Assembly (NCBI RefSeq): GCF_000759795.1 | Contig: NZ_BBMZ01000008.1 | Span: 62,001-126,000, forward strand | DNA: 64,000 nucleotides | DNA from: Pseudescherichia vulneris NBRC 102420 | GTDB taxonomy: Bacteria > Pseudomonadota > Gammaproteobacteria > Enterobacterales > Enterobacteriaceae | Direction: 5' to 3' | In this document: positions 1 through 11,916 of the stretch, piece after piece | Position numbering within the stretch: position 1 is the first letter of the stretch | How the letters are laid out: each line of letters begins with the position of its first letter | Notes under the pieces: model-generated | The model's input: the letters and a program-made list of their open reading frames with translations, nothing else | What the model was told of the DNA's origin: nothing | Databases searched by the model: none | Position numbers and translations under genes: made by a program

Positions 1-230
1 CGGCTGAAAATCGCCGAGGCGTTCACTTCTGGCCGGGGCAGCCCGCATGGATGCGGGCTGAGGGCGTGGCCTTACAGGGACGTTGCCTCACGCCCGACCC
101 GGAAGCCGGAAGGGATAAGCCGAGGGAATCGCGTAGCGGCGATTTTCCCTGCCGGGAGCCCGGGTCGCCAGGGTGGTGGCGGCGAGCCACCCTGGCACGT
201 TCACGTGTGCAAGTTTTCCAGAGAGGCACA
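1..230. repeat. GC-rich palindromic intergenic element, probable dispersed repeat
   Basis: No credible gene lies here; the short frames on both strands have arginine- and proline-rich compositions typical of spurious translation. The stretch is packed with inverted repeats: 10-bp perfect arms at 39-48 and 51-60, arms around 167-176 and 187-196, and an ATCGCCG/CGGCGAT pair near 10-16 and 137-143. This resembles the multicopy intergenic repeats of enterobacterial genomes, and I have an impression of similar sequence in Enterobacter-type genomes that I cannot verify. The left end is cut by the window. Confidence 0.45.
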
Positions 231-292
231 ATCCATGAGGTGAACGGAAAGCATCGCGGGCCTGCATATCCTTACCGCACTTTCCATAACGA

Positions 293-322
293 AATGCCAG
301 TCAGCATTAACTGACTGGCATT
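293..322 (-). terminator. Probable gltD terminator hairpin
   Basis: A perfect 12-bp inverted repeat (293-304 with 311-322, loop of 6) lies about 35 bases beyond the gltD stop. Read on the minus strand it is followed by a short T-containing run rather than a strong T tract. It is the only terminator-like structure after gltBD in the window. Confidence 0.5.
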
Positions 323-355
323 ATTATTTATCCGGCGAGATAAAGGGGCGGATGA

Positions 356-1783
<1,428 letters not shown>

Positions 1784-4700
1784 TTACTGCGCCTGCACGC
1801 GCAACTCTGCGGCGCTGCGACTACGGTGACCCAACAGGGCTTTAACATCGCTGGACTTCGGCTTGACCAGCGCAAACTTCGCGGCGAAGGTCGGCCAGTG
1901 CGCCAGAATCTCTTCTCCACGCGAGGAGCCCGTATGCTGCACATGCTCGGTGATCAGGCCGCGCAGGTGCTCTTCATGGATCGCGAGGTCGTCGACGCTC
2001 AGCACTTCCACCAGCTCCGGGTTCACGCGTTTGCGGAACTCGCCGTCTTCATCCAGCACGTAGGCGAAGCCGCCGGTCATACCCGCACCAAAGTTAACGC
2101 CGGTCTTGCCGAGAATACAGACGATGCCGCCGGTCATGTACTCACAGCCGTTGTCGCCAATGCCTTCCACCACGGTGATCGCCCCGGAGTTACGTACTCC
2201 AAAACGTTCGCCCGCGCGGCCTGCGGCGTACAGACGACCCCCGGTCGCGCCGTACAGGCAGGTGTTACCGATAATGCTCGCCTCGTGGCTACGGAAGGCC
2301 GAGCCAACCGGCGGACGCACCGCCAGCAGACCGCCCGCCATGCCTTTACCGACGTAGTCGTTGGCATCCCCGGTCAGGTACAGCTCAACGCCACCGGCGT
2401 TCCACACGCCAAAGCTCTGGCCTGCGGTGCCGCTGAAGTGGGCTTTGATCGGATCCGACGCCAGGCCCTGATCGCCATGCGTCTGGGCAATGTAGCCGGA
2501 GAGCGATGCGCCTACCGAACGGTCGGTGTTGCGAATATCAAACCAGAAGGTTTTGCTCTGGCGCTCGTCAACAAACGGCTTAGCCTGGTTCAGCAGCTGG
2601 GCGTTGAGCACTCCGTTATCAAACGGCGGGTTATGCTCGGTGCAGTGGAGCGCTTTGCCTGGGTGCGGCTCGGCGGTCTCCAGCAGCTTAGACAGATCCA
2701 GCTTCTGCTGTTTGGCGGTGAAGCCTTCCAGTGCGGTGAGCAGATCGGTACGACCAATCAGGTCTACCAGGCGGGTTACGCCCAGCTGCGCCATCAGCTC
2801 CCGGGTCTCACGGGCGATAAATTCAAAGTAGTTGGTCACTTTGAACGGCAGGCCGTGATAGTGGTTCTTACGCAGCTTCTCATCCTGGGTTGCAACGCCC
2901 GTTGCGCAGTTGTTCAGGTGGCAAATACGCAGGTATTTACAGCCCAGCGCCACCATCGGGCCGGTGCCGAAGCCAAAGCTCTCTGCACCCAGAATCGCCG
3001 CTTTGATGATGTCCACGCCGGTTTTCAGGCCGCCATCCACCTGCAGGCGGATCTTGTGACGCAGGCCGTTCGCCACCAGCGCCTGCTGGGTTTCAACCAG
3101 CCCCAGCTCCCACGGGCAGCCCGCGTATTTCACTGAGGAGAGCGGGCTTGCGCCGGTGCCGCCGTCGTAGCCAGCAATGGTGATCAGATCCGCATAGGCT
3201 TTTGCCACGCCGGTGGCGATGGTGCCTACGCCCGGCTCGGAGACCAGCTTCACGGAGATCATCGCCTTCGGATTGACCTGCTTGAGGTCAAAGATCAGCT
3301 GGGCCAGATCCTCGATCGAGTAGATATCGTGGTGCGGCGGCGGGGAGATCAGCGTTACGCCCGGCACCGAGTAGCGCAGCTTGGCAATGTACGGGGTCAC
3401 TTTGTCCCCCGGCAACTGGCCGCCTTCCCCAGGCTTCGCGCCCTGGGCCACTTTAATCTGGATCACGTCCGCGTTCACCAGGTAGGCCGGGGTCACGCCG
3501 AAGCGGCCAGAGGCAACCTGTTTGATACGCGACACTTTGTTGGTGCCGTAGCGAGCCGGATCTTCTCCGCCTTCGCCGGAGTTCGAGTTGCCGCCGATGC
3601 TGTTCATCGCTTCAGCCAGCGCCTCATGGGCCTCTGGGCTCAGCGCGCCGATAGACATCGCTGCGGTATCGAAGCGTTTAAACAGCTCGCTGGCGGGCTC
3701 GACGTCGTCAATGCTGACCGCGTCCGCAGGCGGGTTGATGTGCAGCAGATCGCGCAGCGTGGCCGCCGGACGTTCGTTGACCAGCTTAGCGTACTGCTGA
3801 TAGTCGCTGTACTCGCCGCTCTGTACCGCCTGCTGCAGGGTGCGCACCACGTCCGGGTTATAGGCATGGTATTCACCGCCGTGCACGTACTTCAGCAGGC
3901 CGCCCTGTTCAAGCGGCTTACGCGCCAGCCAGGCACGCTTCGACAGGTTCAGCAGATCCTGCTGGAAGTCAGCAAAGCCCGCGCCGCCGATGCGGCTGAT
4001 CACGCCCTGGAAGCAGAGATCGGCGACTTCGTCATGCAGGCCGACCGCTTCAAACAGCTTCGAGCAGCGGTAGGAGGCCACGGTCGAGATGCCCATTTTG
4101 GACATGATCTTGTAGAGGCCTTTGTTGATGCCGTTACGGTAGTTCAGCATCACGTTACGGTAGTTCTTATCGATGGCGTGCGTATCCACCAGCTTCGCCA
4201 GGGTTTCATAGGCGAGGTATGGATAGATAGCCGTCGCGCCGAAGCCCAGCAGTACGGCGAAGTGGTGCGGATCGCGGGCGCTGGCGGTTTCAACGATGAT
4301 GTTGGCGTCGCAGCGCAGGCTCTTCTCCACGAGGCGGGTCTGGATAGCACCTACCGCCATCGGGGCCGGAACCGGCAGGCGATCTTTGGCAATGTTACGG
4401 TCAGAGAGCACCAGCAGCACCGTACCGTCGCGCACCATCTGTTCTGCTTTATCACACAGCGCGCTCACCGTGTCTGCCAGCGATGCGGTGTTGACGTCAA
4501 AGGTGATATCCAGCGTGTCGGCGCGGTAGTGGTGCTCCGACAGGGTGGTCAGCTGTTTAAAGTCGGAGTAGAGCAGGATCGGTGACTTAAAGGTCAGGCG
4601 ATGCGCCTGGCCCTCGGCTTCACAGAAGACGTTCATCTCCCGACCGATGCTGGTGGCCAGCGACATCACGTGTGCTTCCCGCAGCGGATCGATTGGCGGG

Positions 4701-6244
4701 TTAGTGACCTGCGCAAACTGCTGGCGGAAGTAGTCATAAATGATGCGCGGCTGGCTGGAGAGCACGGCAAACGGGGTATCGTCACCCATTGAGCCGACCG
4801 CCTCCTGGCCGTTTTCGCCCAGCACGCGGACCACGGAATCCAGCTCTTCGGCGCTGTAGTTAAACTGTTTCTGGAAGCTGGCGAGCAGGTCGTCATCCAT
4901 CTCACGGCTGCCCACTGCGTCATCCGGCAGATCTTCAAACGGCACCAGACGGCGTACGTTTTTCTCCATCCACTCTTTATAGGGGTGGCGGCTCTTCAGA
5001 TCGTCATCGGTTTCGCGGGAGTGCAGGATACGGCCGCCGCGGGTGTCGATCACCATCAGCTCGCCCGGACCCACACGGCCTTTTTCCACCACTTCGTCGG
5101 GCTGGTAGTCCCAGATCCCCACTTCTGAGGCGCAGGTGATCAGCTTGTCTTTGGTGATGACGTAGCGCGCCGGGCGCAGACCGTTACGGTCCAGGTTACA
5201 GGCGGCAAAGCGACCGTCGGACATCACGATGCCCGCCGGGCCATCCCACGGTTCCATGTGCATGGAGTTAAAGTCAAAGAAGGCGCGCAGCTCCGGATCC
5301 ATATCGGGGTTGTTCTGCCAGGCTGGCGGCACCAGCAGGCGCATGGCACGGACGATGTCCATCCCGCCTGCCAGCAGCAGTTCCAGCATGTTATCCAGCG
5401 AGCTGGAGTCGGAGCCAGTTTCGTTGACGAACGGTGCGGCGTCGTGCAGATCCGGGATCAGCGGCGTCTTGAATTTATAGGTACGGGCGCGTGCCCACTG
5501 GCGGTTACCGGTGATGGTGTTGATCTCACCGTTATGGGCCAGGTAGCGGAACGGCTGGGCCAGCGGCCAGCGCGGTACGGTGTTGGTGGAGAAGCGCTGG
5601 TGGAACAGGCAGATGGCCGACTCCAGACGCAGATCCGCGAGGTCCAGGTAGAAGCGCGGCAGATCCGCCGGCATACAGAGACCTTTATAGATGTTGACCA
5701 GGTTAGAGAGGCTACAGACGTAGAACTCTTTATCCTCCTGGAGGCGTTTTTCGATACGGCGGCGCGCGATAAACAGGCGGCGCTCCATATCGCGTGGACG
5801 CCAGCCCGCAGGGGCGTTGACAAAAATTTGCTCAATACGTGGCAGCGAGGAGAGGGCGATTTCACCGAGCACCCCTTCGTTGGTTGGCACATCGCGCCAG
5901 CCCACGATAGACAGGGTCTCTTGCTGAAGTTCTTCTTCGACGATGCGGCGCGCAGCGGCGGCCTTCTCAGCGTCCTGGTTCAGGAACAGCATGCCGACGG
6001 CGTAATTTTTGGCTAAGCGCCAGCCGCGCTCTTCGGCAACCAGGCGGAAGAAACGGTCAGGTTTTTGTAGCAGCAGGCCGCAACCGTCGCCGGTTTTACC
6101 ATCGGCAAGGATCGCACCGCGGTGCTGCATTCGGGCCAGTGCGTGAATAGCGGTACGCACTACCTTGTGGCTAGGTTCGCCTTCTATGTGGGCGATCAGG
6201 CCGAAACCACAGTTATCTCTCTCAAGAGATTTATCGTACAACAT
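1784..6244 (-). CDS. gltB: Glutamate synthase (NADPH) large subunit
   Basis: This is the alpha subunit of GOGAT, 1486 residues as in E. coli. An N-terminal class II glutaminase domain releases ammonia from glutamine. It is followed by a central domain, an FMN-binding synthase domain with an iron-sulfur cluster, and a C-terminal beta-helix (the GXXGXXXG-type glycine repeats near the end). The nucleophile is Cys12 in NCGFG, exposed after removal of an 11-residue propeptide in the characterised enzyme. The pairing with gltD gives the main ammonia-assimilation route under nitrogen limitation. Long open frames on the opposite strand inside this gene are composition shadows. Confidence 0.98.
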   Translation of the reverse strand: MLYDKSLERDNCGFGLIAHIEGEPSHKVVRTAIHALARMQHRGAILADGKTGDGCGLLLQKPDRFFRLVAEERGWRLAKNYAVGMLFLNQDAEKAAAARRIVEEELQQETLSIVGWRDVPTNEGVLGEIALSSLPRIEQIFVNAPAGWRPRDMERRLFIARRRIEKRLQEDKEFYVCSLSNLVNIYKGLCMPADLPRFYLDLADLRLESAICLFHQRFSTNTVPRWPLAQPFRYLAHNGEINTITGNRQWARARTYKFKTPLIPDLHDAAPFVNETGSDSSSLDNMLELLLAGGMDIVRAMRLLVPPAWQNNPDMDPELRAFFDFNSMHMEPWDGPAGIVMSDGRFAACNLDRNGLRPARYVITKDKLITCASEVGIWDYQPDEVVEKGRVGPGELMVIDTRGGRILHSRETDDDLKSRHPYKEWMEKNVRRLVPFEDLPDDAVGSREMDDDLLASFQKQFNYSAEELDSVVRVLGENGQEAVGSMGDDTPFAVLSSQPRIIYDYFRQQFAQVTNPPIDPLREAHVMSLATSIGREMNVFCEAEGQAHRLTFKSPILLYSDFKQLTTLSEHHYRADTLDITFDVNTASLADTVSALCDKAEQMVRDGTVLLVLSDRNIAKDRLPVPAPMAVGAIQTRLVEKSLRCDANIIVETASARDPHHFAVLLGFGATAIYPYLAYETLAKLVDTHAIDKNYRNVMLNYRNGINKGLYKIMSKMGISTVASYRCSKLFEAVGLHDEVADLCFQGVISRIGGAGFADFQQDLLNLSKRAWLARKPLEQGGLLKYVHGGEYHAYNPDVVRTLQQAVQSGEYSDYQQYAKLVNERPAATLRDLLHINPPADAVSIDDVEPASELFKRFDTAAMSIGALSPEAHEALAEAMNSIGGNSNSGEGGEDPARYGTNKVSRIKQVASGRFGVTPAYLVNADVIQIKVAQGAKPGEGGQLPGDKVTPYIAKLRYSVPGVTLISPPPHHDIYSIEDLAQLIFDLKQVNPKAMISVKLVSEPGVGTIATGVAKAYADLITIAGYDGGTGASPLSSVKYAGCPWELGLVETQQALVANGLRHKIRLQVDGGLKTGVDIIKAAILGAESFGFGTGPMVALGCKYLRICHLNNCATGVATQDEKLRKNHYHGLPFKVTNYFEFIARETRELMAQLGVTRLVDLIGRTDLLTALEGFTAKQQKLDLSKLLETAEPHPGKALHCTEHNPPFDNGVLNAQLLNQAKPFVDERQSKTFWFDIRNTDRSVGASLSGYIAQTHGDQGLASDPIKAHFSGTAGQSFGVWNAGGVELYLTGDANDYVGKGMAGGLLAVRPPVGSAFRSHEASIIGNTCLYGATGGRLYAAGRAGERFGVRNSGAITVVEGIGDNGCEYMTGGIVCILGKTGVNFGAGMTGGFAYVLDEDGEFRKRVNPELVEVLSVDDLAIHEEHLRGLITEHVQHTGSSRGEEILAHWPTFAAKFALVKPKSSDVKALLGHRSRSAAELRVQAQ

Positions 6245-6915
6245 ATCAGTGAACCTCCCCAGGCTCTACGTGACTCTCTCATGACCGTGGCGCACAGGCG
6301 CAGAAAGGGCGTGGCGACGGAGCCTACAGGCCTCGCATGTCGCCCTCTATCATCCTTTTCGCTTAGGTCAAACAAGTGTTGAGGACTTGCTTCAGAGGGA
6401 ATCTAAATTACTGCATAAATATGGTGAGCAGACTGCTCACCCAGAAAGCTTCCAGCGGATATCCAACTTATCGGGAATCGACACACAGGTCAAATCACAA
6501 TCTTATTTATACAAAAATGTGCTAATACAGGGTTAATTAACTGATAATAATGGATATTTAGCTATTTTACAGCCAGGTTACAGCTATGGCAGGCAGGGAC
6601 AGAGTGTGATCTCTCTCACTATAAGAAAGCGCTATTGTTACCGGTATACGCTGTTTTTTTACCTTAATGCGCTATTTTTCGCTGGTTGCACGGAGTAACC
6701 CGCATAAAGACACTGTTTTACGCTTGCGCAAAAATTGTCGAAAAACAGGCTGGCAATATAAGGAAAAGTAATCAATACGGCGATGAATGAAATAGCGGTA
6801 ATTTTGCTTGGTTATGCAAAGAAAATAGCGCCGCTATGACGATTGATCCAGGTCATCGCCGACGGAGGCTAAAAGTGGCAGGCTTGGCCCTTTTTTGAGG
6901 GCGGCCTTTCAGATT
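6245..6915. promoter_or_regulatory. Divergent gltB / yhcC intergenic region
   Basis: About 670 bases without a supported gene. The middle part (about 6480-6800) is AT-rich. It holds a perfect 8-bp-arm palindrome at 6423-6441 and a near-consensus CRP site at 6605-6620. In E. coli the gltBDF promoter is activated by Lrp and modulated by CRP and IHF from a similarly long upstream region, so this size and composition fit. I could not place Lrp or IHF sites with confidence. Confidence 0.6.
6605..6620. promoter_or_regulatory. Candidate CRP binding site
   Basis: TGTGA-N6-TCACT differs from the CRP consensus TGTGA-N6-TCACA at one position. It lies about 360 bases upstream of gltB and 296 upstream of yhcC. 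CRP control of gltBDF is known in E. coli; which gene this site serves is inference. Confidence 0.5.
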
Positions 6916-7836
6916 ATGCAGTTACAAAAATTAGTCAATATGTTTGGGGGCGATCTTGCCCGCCGCTACGGTGAAAAAGTGCATAAGCTCTCCCTGCACG
7001 GCGGCTTTAGCTGCCCGAACCGCGATGGCACCCTTGGCCGCGGGGGTTGCACCTTCTGTAACGTTGCCTCCTTTGCCGATGAGGCCCAGCAGGCCAACTC
7101 TATTGCCGAGCAGCTGGCTTACCAGGAAACGCGGGTTAACCGCGCCCGGCGCTACCTGGCCTATTTCCAGGCCTATACCAGCACCTGGGCCGAAGTTCAG
7201 GTGCTGCGGGCGATGTACCACCAGGCGGTGAGCCAGGCCAATATAGTCGGGCTGTGCGTCGGAACGCGCCCGGACTGCGTCCCGGAAGCGGTGCTGGATC
7301 TGCTCAGCGAATACCAGCAGCAGGGCTATGAGGTCTGGCTGGAGCTGGGCCTGCAAACGGCCCACGATAAAACCCTGCACCGCATCAACCGTGGCCACGA
7401 CTTCGCCTGCTACCGGCGCACTACCCGGCTGGCCCGCCAGCGCGGACTGAAGGTATGCAGCCACCTGATTGTTGGCCTGCCGGGGGAGGGGGAGACGGAG
7501 TGCCTTGCCACCCTACAGCGAGTCGTAGAGACCGGCGTTGACGGTATCAAGCTGCATCCGCTGCATATTGTCACCGGCAGTACGATGGCTAAGGCCTGGC
7601 AGGCCGGGCGATTGGCCGGTATCGAGCTGGATGCCTATACCCATGCCGCCGGGGAGATGATCCGCCATACGCCGCCGGAGGTGATCTACCACCGCATCTC
7701 CGCCAGCGCCCGCCGTCCGACACTGCTCGCGCCGCTGTGGTGCGAGAACCGCTGGACCGGCATGGTCGAGCTGGATAAGTACCTCAACGTCCATGGAGCG
7801 CAAGGATCCGCGCTGGGACGACCTTGGCTGGCTTAA
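6916..7836 (+). CDS. yhcC: YhcC, TIGR01212-family radical SAM protein
   Basis: A radical SAM protein related to the Elp3-type branch; its substrate is not established to my knowledge. Cys33, Cys45 and Cys48 in the SCPNRDGT...GGCTFC stretch are the expected ligands of the 4Fe-4S cluster that cleaves SAM. The body (for example VCSHLIVGLPGEG and IKLHPLHIV) is almost identical to E. coli YhcC. An in-frame TTG exists at 6895, but the ATG at 6916 (MQLQKL) matches the family start and gives 306 residues. It stands alone between the gltB regulatory region and arcB. Confidence 0.93.
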   Translation: MQLQKLVNMFGGDLARRYGEKVHKLSLHGGFSCPNRDGTLGRGGCTFCNVASFADEAQQANSIAEQLAYQETRVNRARRYLAYFQAYTSTWAEVQVLRAMYHQAVSQANIVGLCVGTRPDCVPEAVLDLLSEYQQQGYEVWLELGLQTAHDKTLHRINRGHDFACYRRTTRLARQRGLKVCSHLIVGLPGEGETECLATLQRVVETGVDGIKLHPLHIVTGSTMAKAWQAGRLAGIELDAYTHAAGEMIRHTPPEVIYHRISASARRPTLLAPLWCENRWTGMVELDKYLNVHGAQGSALGRPWLA

Positions 7837-7964
7837 GTTGGCAGTTTCTTTGTAGGTCAGGTAAGCGAAGCGCCACCTGACATCCCACACTTTTTTGCAC
7901 AACCTTCAACGCTTTGCTCAGAATTGAGTATTATTGTGCGACGTTGTGGTGAAGGAACTCGTTA

Positions 7965-10304
7965 ATGAAGCAAATCCGATTACTCGCACAGTACTATGTC
8001 GATCTGATGATGAAGCTTGGCCTGGTGCGCTTCTCCATGCTGCTAGCCCTGGCGCTGGTAGTGTTGGCGATTGTTGTCCAGATGGCCGTGACCATGGTGC
8101 TGCATGGCCGGGTTGAAAGTATCGATGTGATCCGCTCGATCTTCTTCGGATTACTGATCACCCCCTGGGCAGTCTACTTTCTGTCGGTGGTGGTTGAGCA
8201 GCTAGAGGAGTCCCGCCAGCGGCTATCCAGGCTGGTGGAAAAGCTGGAGGAGATGCGCGAGCGCGATCTCAAGCTCAACGTTCAGCTGAAAGATAATATC
8301 TCCACGCTCAACAAGGTACTCAACGATCGCGCTATCGCCGAGGCCGAGCGCCAGGCCACCTTTGAGCAGCTGAAAATTGAGATGAAAGAGCGCGAGCAGA
8401 CGCAGATCCAGCTGGAGCAGCAGTCCTCATTCCTGCGCTCGTTCCTCGACGCCTCGCCGGATCTGGTTTTCTACCGCAACGAAGATAAAGAGTTCTCCGG
8501 CTGCAACCGGGCGATGGAGCTGTTGACCGGTAAAAGCGAGAAGCAGCTGGTTAACCTGAAGCCGGACGACGTCTACTCGCCGGAGGCGGCGGAAAAAGTT
8601 AACGAAACTGATGAGAAAGTGTTTCGTCACAACGTCTCCCTGACCTATGAGCAGTGGCTGGAGTACCCGGACGGGCGCAAAGCCTGCTTTGAGATCCGCA
8701 AGGTTCCCTACTACGACCGGGTGGGTAAACGCCACGGGCTGATGGGCTTTGGCCGCGATATTACCGAGCGCAAGCGTTACCAGGACGCGCTGGAGCGCGC
8801 CAGCCGGGACAAGACCACCTTTATCTCCACCATCAGCCACGAGCTGCGTACGCCGCTTAACGGCATCGTTGGCCTGAGCCGTATTCTGCTCGATACCGAG
8901 CTGAGCGACGAGCAGGAGAAGTACCTCAAGACCATCCACGTCTCTGCGGTCACGCTGGGAAATATCTTCAACGATATTATCGACATGGATAAGATGGAGC
9001 GCCACAAGGTGCAGCTGGACAACCAGCCGGTAGACTTCACCAGCTTCCGGGCCGATCTCGAAACCCTCTCTGGACTGCAGGCGCAGCAGAAGGGGCTGAG
9101 CTTTGTTGTCGAGCCGACGCTACCCCTGCCGCATAAGGTCATTACCGACGGCACCCGGCTGCGGCAGATCCTGTGGAACCTCATCAGCAACGCGGTGAAG
9201 TTCACCCAGCAGGGCCAGGTGACGGTGCGCATTCGCTATGACGATAACGAGATGCTGCGCTTCGAGGTTGAGGACTCCGGTATCGGCATCCCGCCGGTGG
9301 AGCAGGATAAAATTTTTGCCATGTACTACCAGGTTAAAGACAAGCACGGCGGCAAACCGGCCACCGGCACGGGGATTGGTCTTGCGGTCTCGCGGCGGCT
9401 GGCGAAAAGCATGGGCGGCGATATTACCGTTACCAGCGAGCTGGGCAAAGGTTCGCGCTTTGTGCTGACGGTGCACGCCCCTGCCGTCGCAGAGGAAGTC
9501 GAGGACGGGTTCGCGGATGATGAGATGCCGCTCCCGGCCCTGAACGTGCTGCTGGTAGAGGATATCGAACTGAACGTGATCGTGGCGCGATCGGTGCTGG
9601 AAAAGCTGGGATGCAGCGTTGACGTTGCCATGACCGGAACAGAGGCGCTGGCGATGTTTACCCCAGGCGAATACGATCTGCTGCTGCTGGATATTCAGCT
9701 TCCGGACATGACCGGGCTGGACATCTCTCGTCAGCTTACCCAGAACTACGCCCGGGAGGATCTGCCGCCGCTGGTGGCCTTGACCGCCAACGTCTTGAAA
9801 GATAAAAAAGAGTATCTGGATGCGGGAATGGACGATGTCCTGAGCAAGCCGCTGGCTGTACCGGCGCTGACCGCGATGATCAAGAAGTTTTGGGATACCT
9901 GTGAAGACGAGGAGGAGAGTACGGTGGACGCTGTCGATAACGATAAGGCACAGACGCTGTTAGATATTCCGATGCTGGAGCAGTACCTGGAAATTATTGG
10001 TCCGAAGGTGATCGTCGACGGCATTGCGATGTTTGAGAAGATGATGCCGGGCTATATCGCGATCCTTGAATCCAATCTGACCGCTCGCGACCAGAAGGGT
10101 ATCGCGGAAGAGGGGCATAAGATCAAGGGCGCGGCGGGCTCGATTGGCCTGCGTCGTCTGCAACAGCTGGGCAAGCAAATTCAGTCTTCCGATCTGCCGG
10201 CGTGGTGGGACAACGTAGGCGAATGGATTGAGGAGATGAAGCTGGCATGGCAGGACGATATTGCGGTGCTTAAGGCGTGGGTCGCCGGGGCGGGCAAAAA
10301 ATGA
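7965..10304 (+). CDS. arcB: Aerobic respiration control sensor kinase ArcB
   Basis: A tripartite membrane histidine kinase that senses the quinone redox state and phosphorylates ArcA through a His-Asp-His relay. Two N-terminal transmembrane segments (about 22-44 and 58-77) are followed by a coiled coil, a PAS domain, the kinase core with His292 in the ISHELRTPLNG H-box, a receiver with Asp576 (LLLDIQLPD) and a C-terminal HPt domain with His718 (EEGHKIKGAA). The length is 779, one residue more than E. coli; the extra residue lies in the acidic linker before the HPt domain. The 3' end overlaps the antisense arcZ terminator. Confidence 0.98.
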   Translation: MKQIRLLAQYYVDLMMKLGLVRFSMLLALALVVLAIVVQMAVTMVLHGRVESIDVIRSIFFGLLITPWAVYFLSVVVEQLEESRQRLSRLVEKLEEMRERDLKLNVQLKDNISTLNKVLNDRAIAEAERQATFEQLKIEMKEREQTQIQLEQQSSFLRSFLDASPDLVFYRNEDKEFSGCNRAMELLTGKSEKQLVNLKPDDVYSPEAAEKVNETDEKVFRHNVSLTYEQWLEYPDGRKACFEIRKVPYYDRVGKRHGLMGFGRDITERKRYQDALERASRDKTTFISTISHELRTPLNGIVGLSRILLDTELSDEQEKYLKTIHVSAVTLGNIFNDIIDMDKMERHKVQLDNQPVDFTSFRADLETLSGLQAQQKGLSFVVEPTLPLPHKVITDGTRLRQILWNLISNAVKFTQQGQVTVRIRYDDNEMLRFEVEDSGIGIPPVEQDKIFAMYYQVKDKHGGKPATGTGIGLAVSRRLAKSMGGDITVTSELGKGSRFVLTVHAPAVAEEVEDGFADDEMPLPALNVLLVEDIELNVIVARSVLEKLGCSVDVAMTGTEALAMFTPGEYDLLLLDIQLPDMTGLDISRQLTQNYAREDLPPLVALTANVLKDKKEYLDAGMDDVLSKPLAVPALTAMIKKFWDTCEDEEESTVDAVDNDKAQTLLDIPMLEQYLEIIGPKVIVDGIAMFEKMMPGYIAILESNLTARDQKGIAEEGHKIKGAAGSIGLRRLQQLGKQIQSSDLPAWWDNVGEWIEEMKLAWQDDIAVLKAWVAGAGKK

Positions 10305-10422
10305 CCCCGGATAGACCGGGGTGCGCGAATACTGCGCCAACACCAGGGAAATTGTGGCCGTGCCGGTATTTTTAGGGTTGGTTATTCAATGGGCACAGGC
10401 GGAAAGAGTGTCAAGCCCGCAC
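10296..10422 (-). ncRNA. arcZ: ArcZ small regulatory RNA
   Basis: ArcZ is an Hfq-dependent sRNA that activates rpoS translation and represses motility and other mRNAs; in E. coli it lies opposite the arcB-elbB gap and is repressed by ArcA. Here the minus strand from about 10352 to 10296 is nearly identical to the processed E. coli 3' fragment, including the CCCTGGTGTTGGCGC seed region. It ends in a GC-rich terminator hairpin (10303-10322) with six Ts that overlap the end of arcB. The 5' half is diverged; I place the start near 10422 from the GTGCGG match and a TATCTT-like -10 just upstream, so the 5' end is approximate. Confidence 0.9.
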
Positions 10423-10537
10423 ATAAGATAGCAAATCTTAACTTATTTGTTATATGAATCGATGAAATGTGTGAAGCATAGCGTCCTTATCAAAATTTTT
10501 AATAATCGTCAGCATGTTGCAAGAAAGGATCGGCAAA

Positions 10538-11188
10538 ATGAAAAAAGTGGGAGTGGTACTCAGCGGCTGCGGCGTTAACGACGGAACTGAAATTCATGAG
10601 GCCGTCATTACGCTATTAGCGATTGCCCGCAGCGGCGCGGAGGCGGTCTGTTTTGCACCGGATAAACCGCAGTCGGACGTGATCAACCATCTTACCGGCG
10701 ATTCGATGGCGGAGAGCCGCAACGTGCTTATTGAAGCAGCGCGTATTGCTCGCGGCGCGATCCAGCCGCTAAGCCAGGCCTCTGCCGACGCGCTGGACGC
10801 CCTGATTGTCCCCGGCGGCTTCGGTGCGGCAAAGAACCTCAGCAATTTCGCCGCCCAGGGCGCAGAGTGCAGCGTGGATAGCGGCCTGAAGCAGCTGGCG
10901 CTGGCGATGCACGCCGCCGGTAAACCGCTGGGTTTTATCTGTATCGCCCCGGCCATGCTGCCGAAAATTTTTGATTTCCCGCTGCGCCTGACCATCGGGA
11001 CAGACATCGACACCGCCGACGTGCTGGAAGAGATGGGCGCGGAGCATGTGACCTGTCCGGTGGACGACATCGTGGTGGATGAAGAGAACAAGGTCGTCAC
11101 CACCCCCGCCTATATGGTGGCGCAAAATATTGCCGAGGCCGCCAGCGGCATTGAGAAACTGGTCGCGCGCGTGCTGGTGCTGGCGTAA
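10538..11188 (+). CDS. elbB: Glyoxalase ElbB (DJ-1/PfpI superfamily)
   Basis: A class I glutamine-amidotransferase-like fold protein. E. coli ElbB has weak glyoxalase activity and was historically called a sigma cross-reacting or isoprenoid-related protein. The sequence has the family [11 protein letters not shown] loop and the CIAPAML nucleophile elbow. The ATG at 10538 is chosen over the upstream 10514 because it follows an AAGGA-type site and gives 216 residues, close to the 217 of E. coli. Its stop overlaps the mtgA start by one base, so the two genes are translationally coupled. Confidence 0.93.
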   Translation: MKKVGVVLSGCGVNDGTEIHEAVITLLAIARSGAEAVCFAPDKPQSDVINHLTGDSMAESRNVLIEAARIARGAIQPLSQASADALDALIVPGGFGAAKNLSNFAAQGAECSVDSGLKQLALAMHAAGKPLGFICIAPAMLPKIFDFPLRLTIGTDIDTADVLEEMGAEHVTCPVDDIVVDEENKVVTTPAYMVAQNIAEAASGIEKLVARVLVLA

Positions 11189-11916
11189 TGGCGTTACGCA
11201 GTGCCTCATTGAAGGTAAAAATAAAGCGTCTGCTGCTGCGTACCCTGCTGGGGCTGGCCCTGCTCTGGGGCGGCGGCGTTCTGCTGTTCAGCTTTATGCC
11301 GGTTCCCTTCTCGGCGGTGATGGCGGAGCGCCAGATATCGGCCTGGCTGAGCGGCAATTTCAACTATGTTGCCCACTCTGACTGGGTGGGGATGGATGAT
11401 ATCTCACCCTGGATGGGGCTGGCGGTGATTGCCGCTGAGGATCAGACCTTCCCGACCCACTGGGGCTTTGACGTCGACGCTATTCAGAAAGCGGTTTCCC
11501 ATAACGAGCGTAACGCCAGCCGGATCCGCGGTGCATCCACCCTGTCGCAACAGACGGCGAAAAATCTCTTCCTCTGGGACGGGCGCAGCTGGCTGCGTAA
11601 GGGGCTGGAGGCCGGATTAACGCTTGGCATGGAGACGGTGTGGAGCAAGCGGCGGATCCTGACGGTTTATCTCAACGTTGCCGAATTTGGCGAGGGAGTT
11701 TTTGGCGTCGAGGCGGCAGCCCAGCGCTACTTTAACAAGCCTGCCAGCCGCCTGACGATGTCAGAGGCCACGCTGCTGGCGGCCGTGCTGCCCAATCCTA
11801 TCCGCTTTAAGGCCAGTGCCCCTTCGGGCTACGTGCGCAATCGCCAGGCATGGATTATGCGCCAGATGCGCCAGCTGGGCGGTGAAGAATTTATGACCCA
11901 GCATTCGCTGCACTAA
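11188..11916 (+). CDS. mtgA: Monofunctional biosynthetic peptidoglycan transglycosylase
   Basis: A GT51 glycosyltransferase that polymerises lipid II into glycan strands without a transpeptidase domain. An N-terminal membrane anchor (about residues 12-34) leads into the catalytic domain, with the [12 protein letters not shown] motif carrying the catalytic Glu, and [17 protein letters not shown] further on. The 242 residues equal E. coli MtgA. It starts at the TAATG junction with elbB. Its last 26 bases overlap the 3' end of the convergent yrbL. Confidence 0.96.
   Translation: MALRSASLKVKIKRLLLRTLLGLALLWGGGVLLFSFMPVPFSAVMAERQISAWLSGNFNYVAHSDWVGMDDISPWMGLAVIAAEDQTFPTHWGFDVDAIQKAVSHNERNASRIRGASTLSQQTAKNLFLWDGRSWLRKGLEAGLTLGMETVWSKRRILTVYLNVAEFGEGVFGVEAAAQRYFNKPASRLTMSEATLLAAVLPNPIRFKASAPSGYVRNRQAWIMRQMRQLGGEEFMTQHSLH

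Noticed and set aside
51-314. Possible small protein genes in the first 314 bases on both strands
   Set aside because: The frames run through several palindromes, are arginine/proline-rich and have no convincing ribosome site; treated as repeat-derived.
1826-4585. Open frames of 436 and 418 codons antisense to gltB
   Set aside because: gltB is full-length and well conserved on the other strand. These frames have composition typical of antisense shadows and no ribosome sites.
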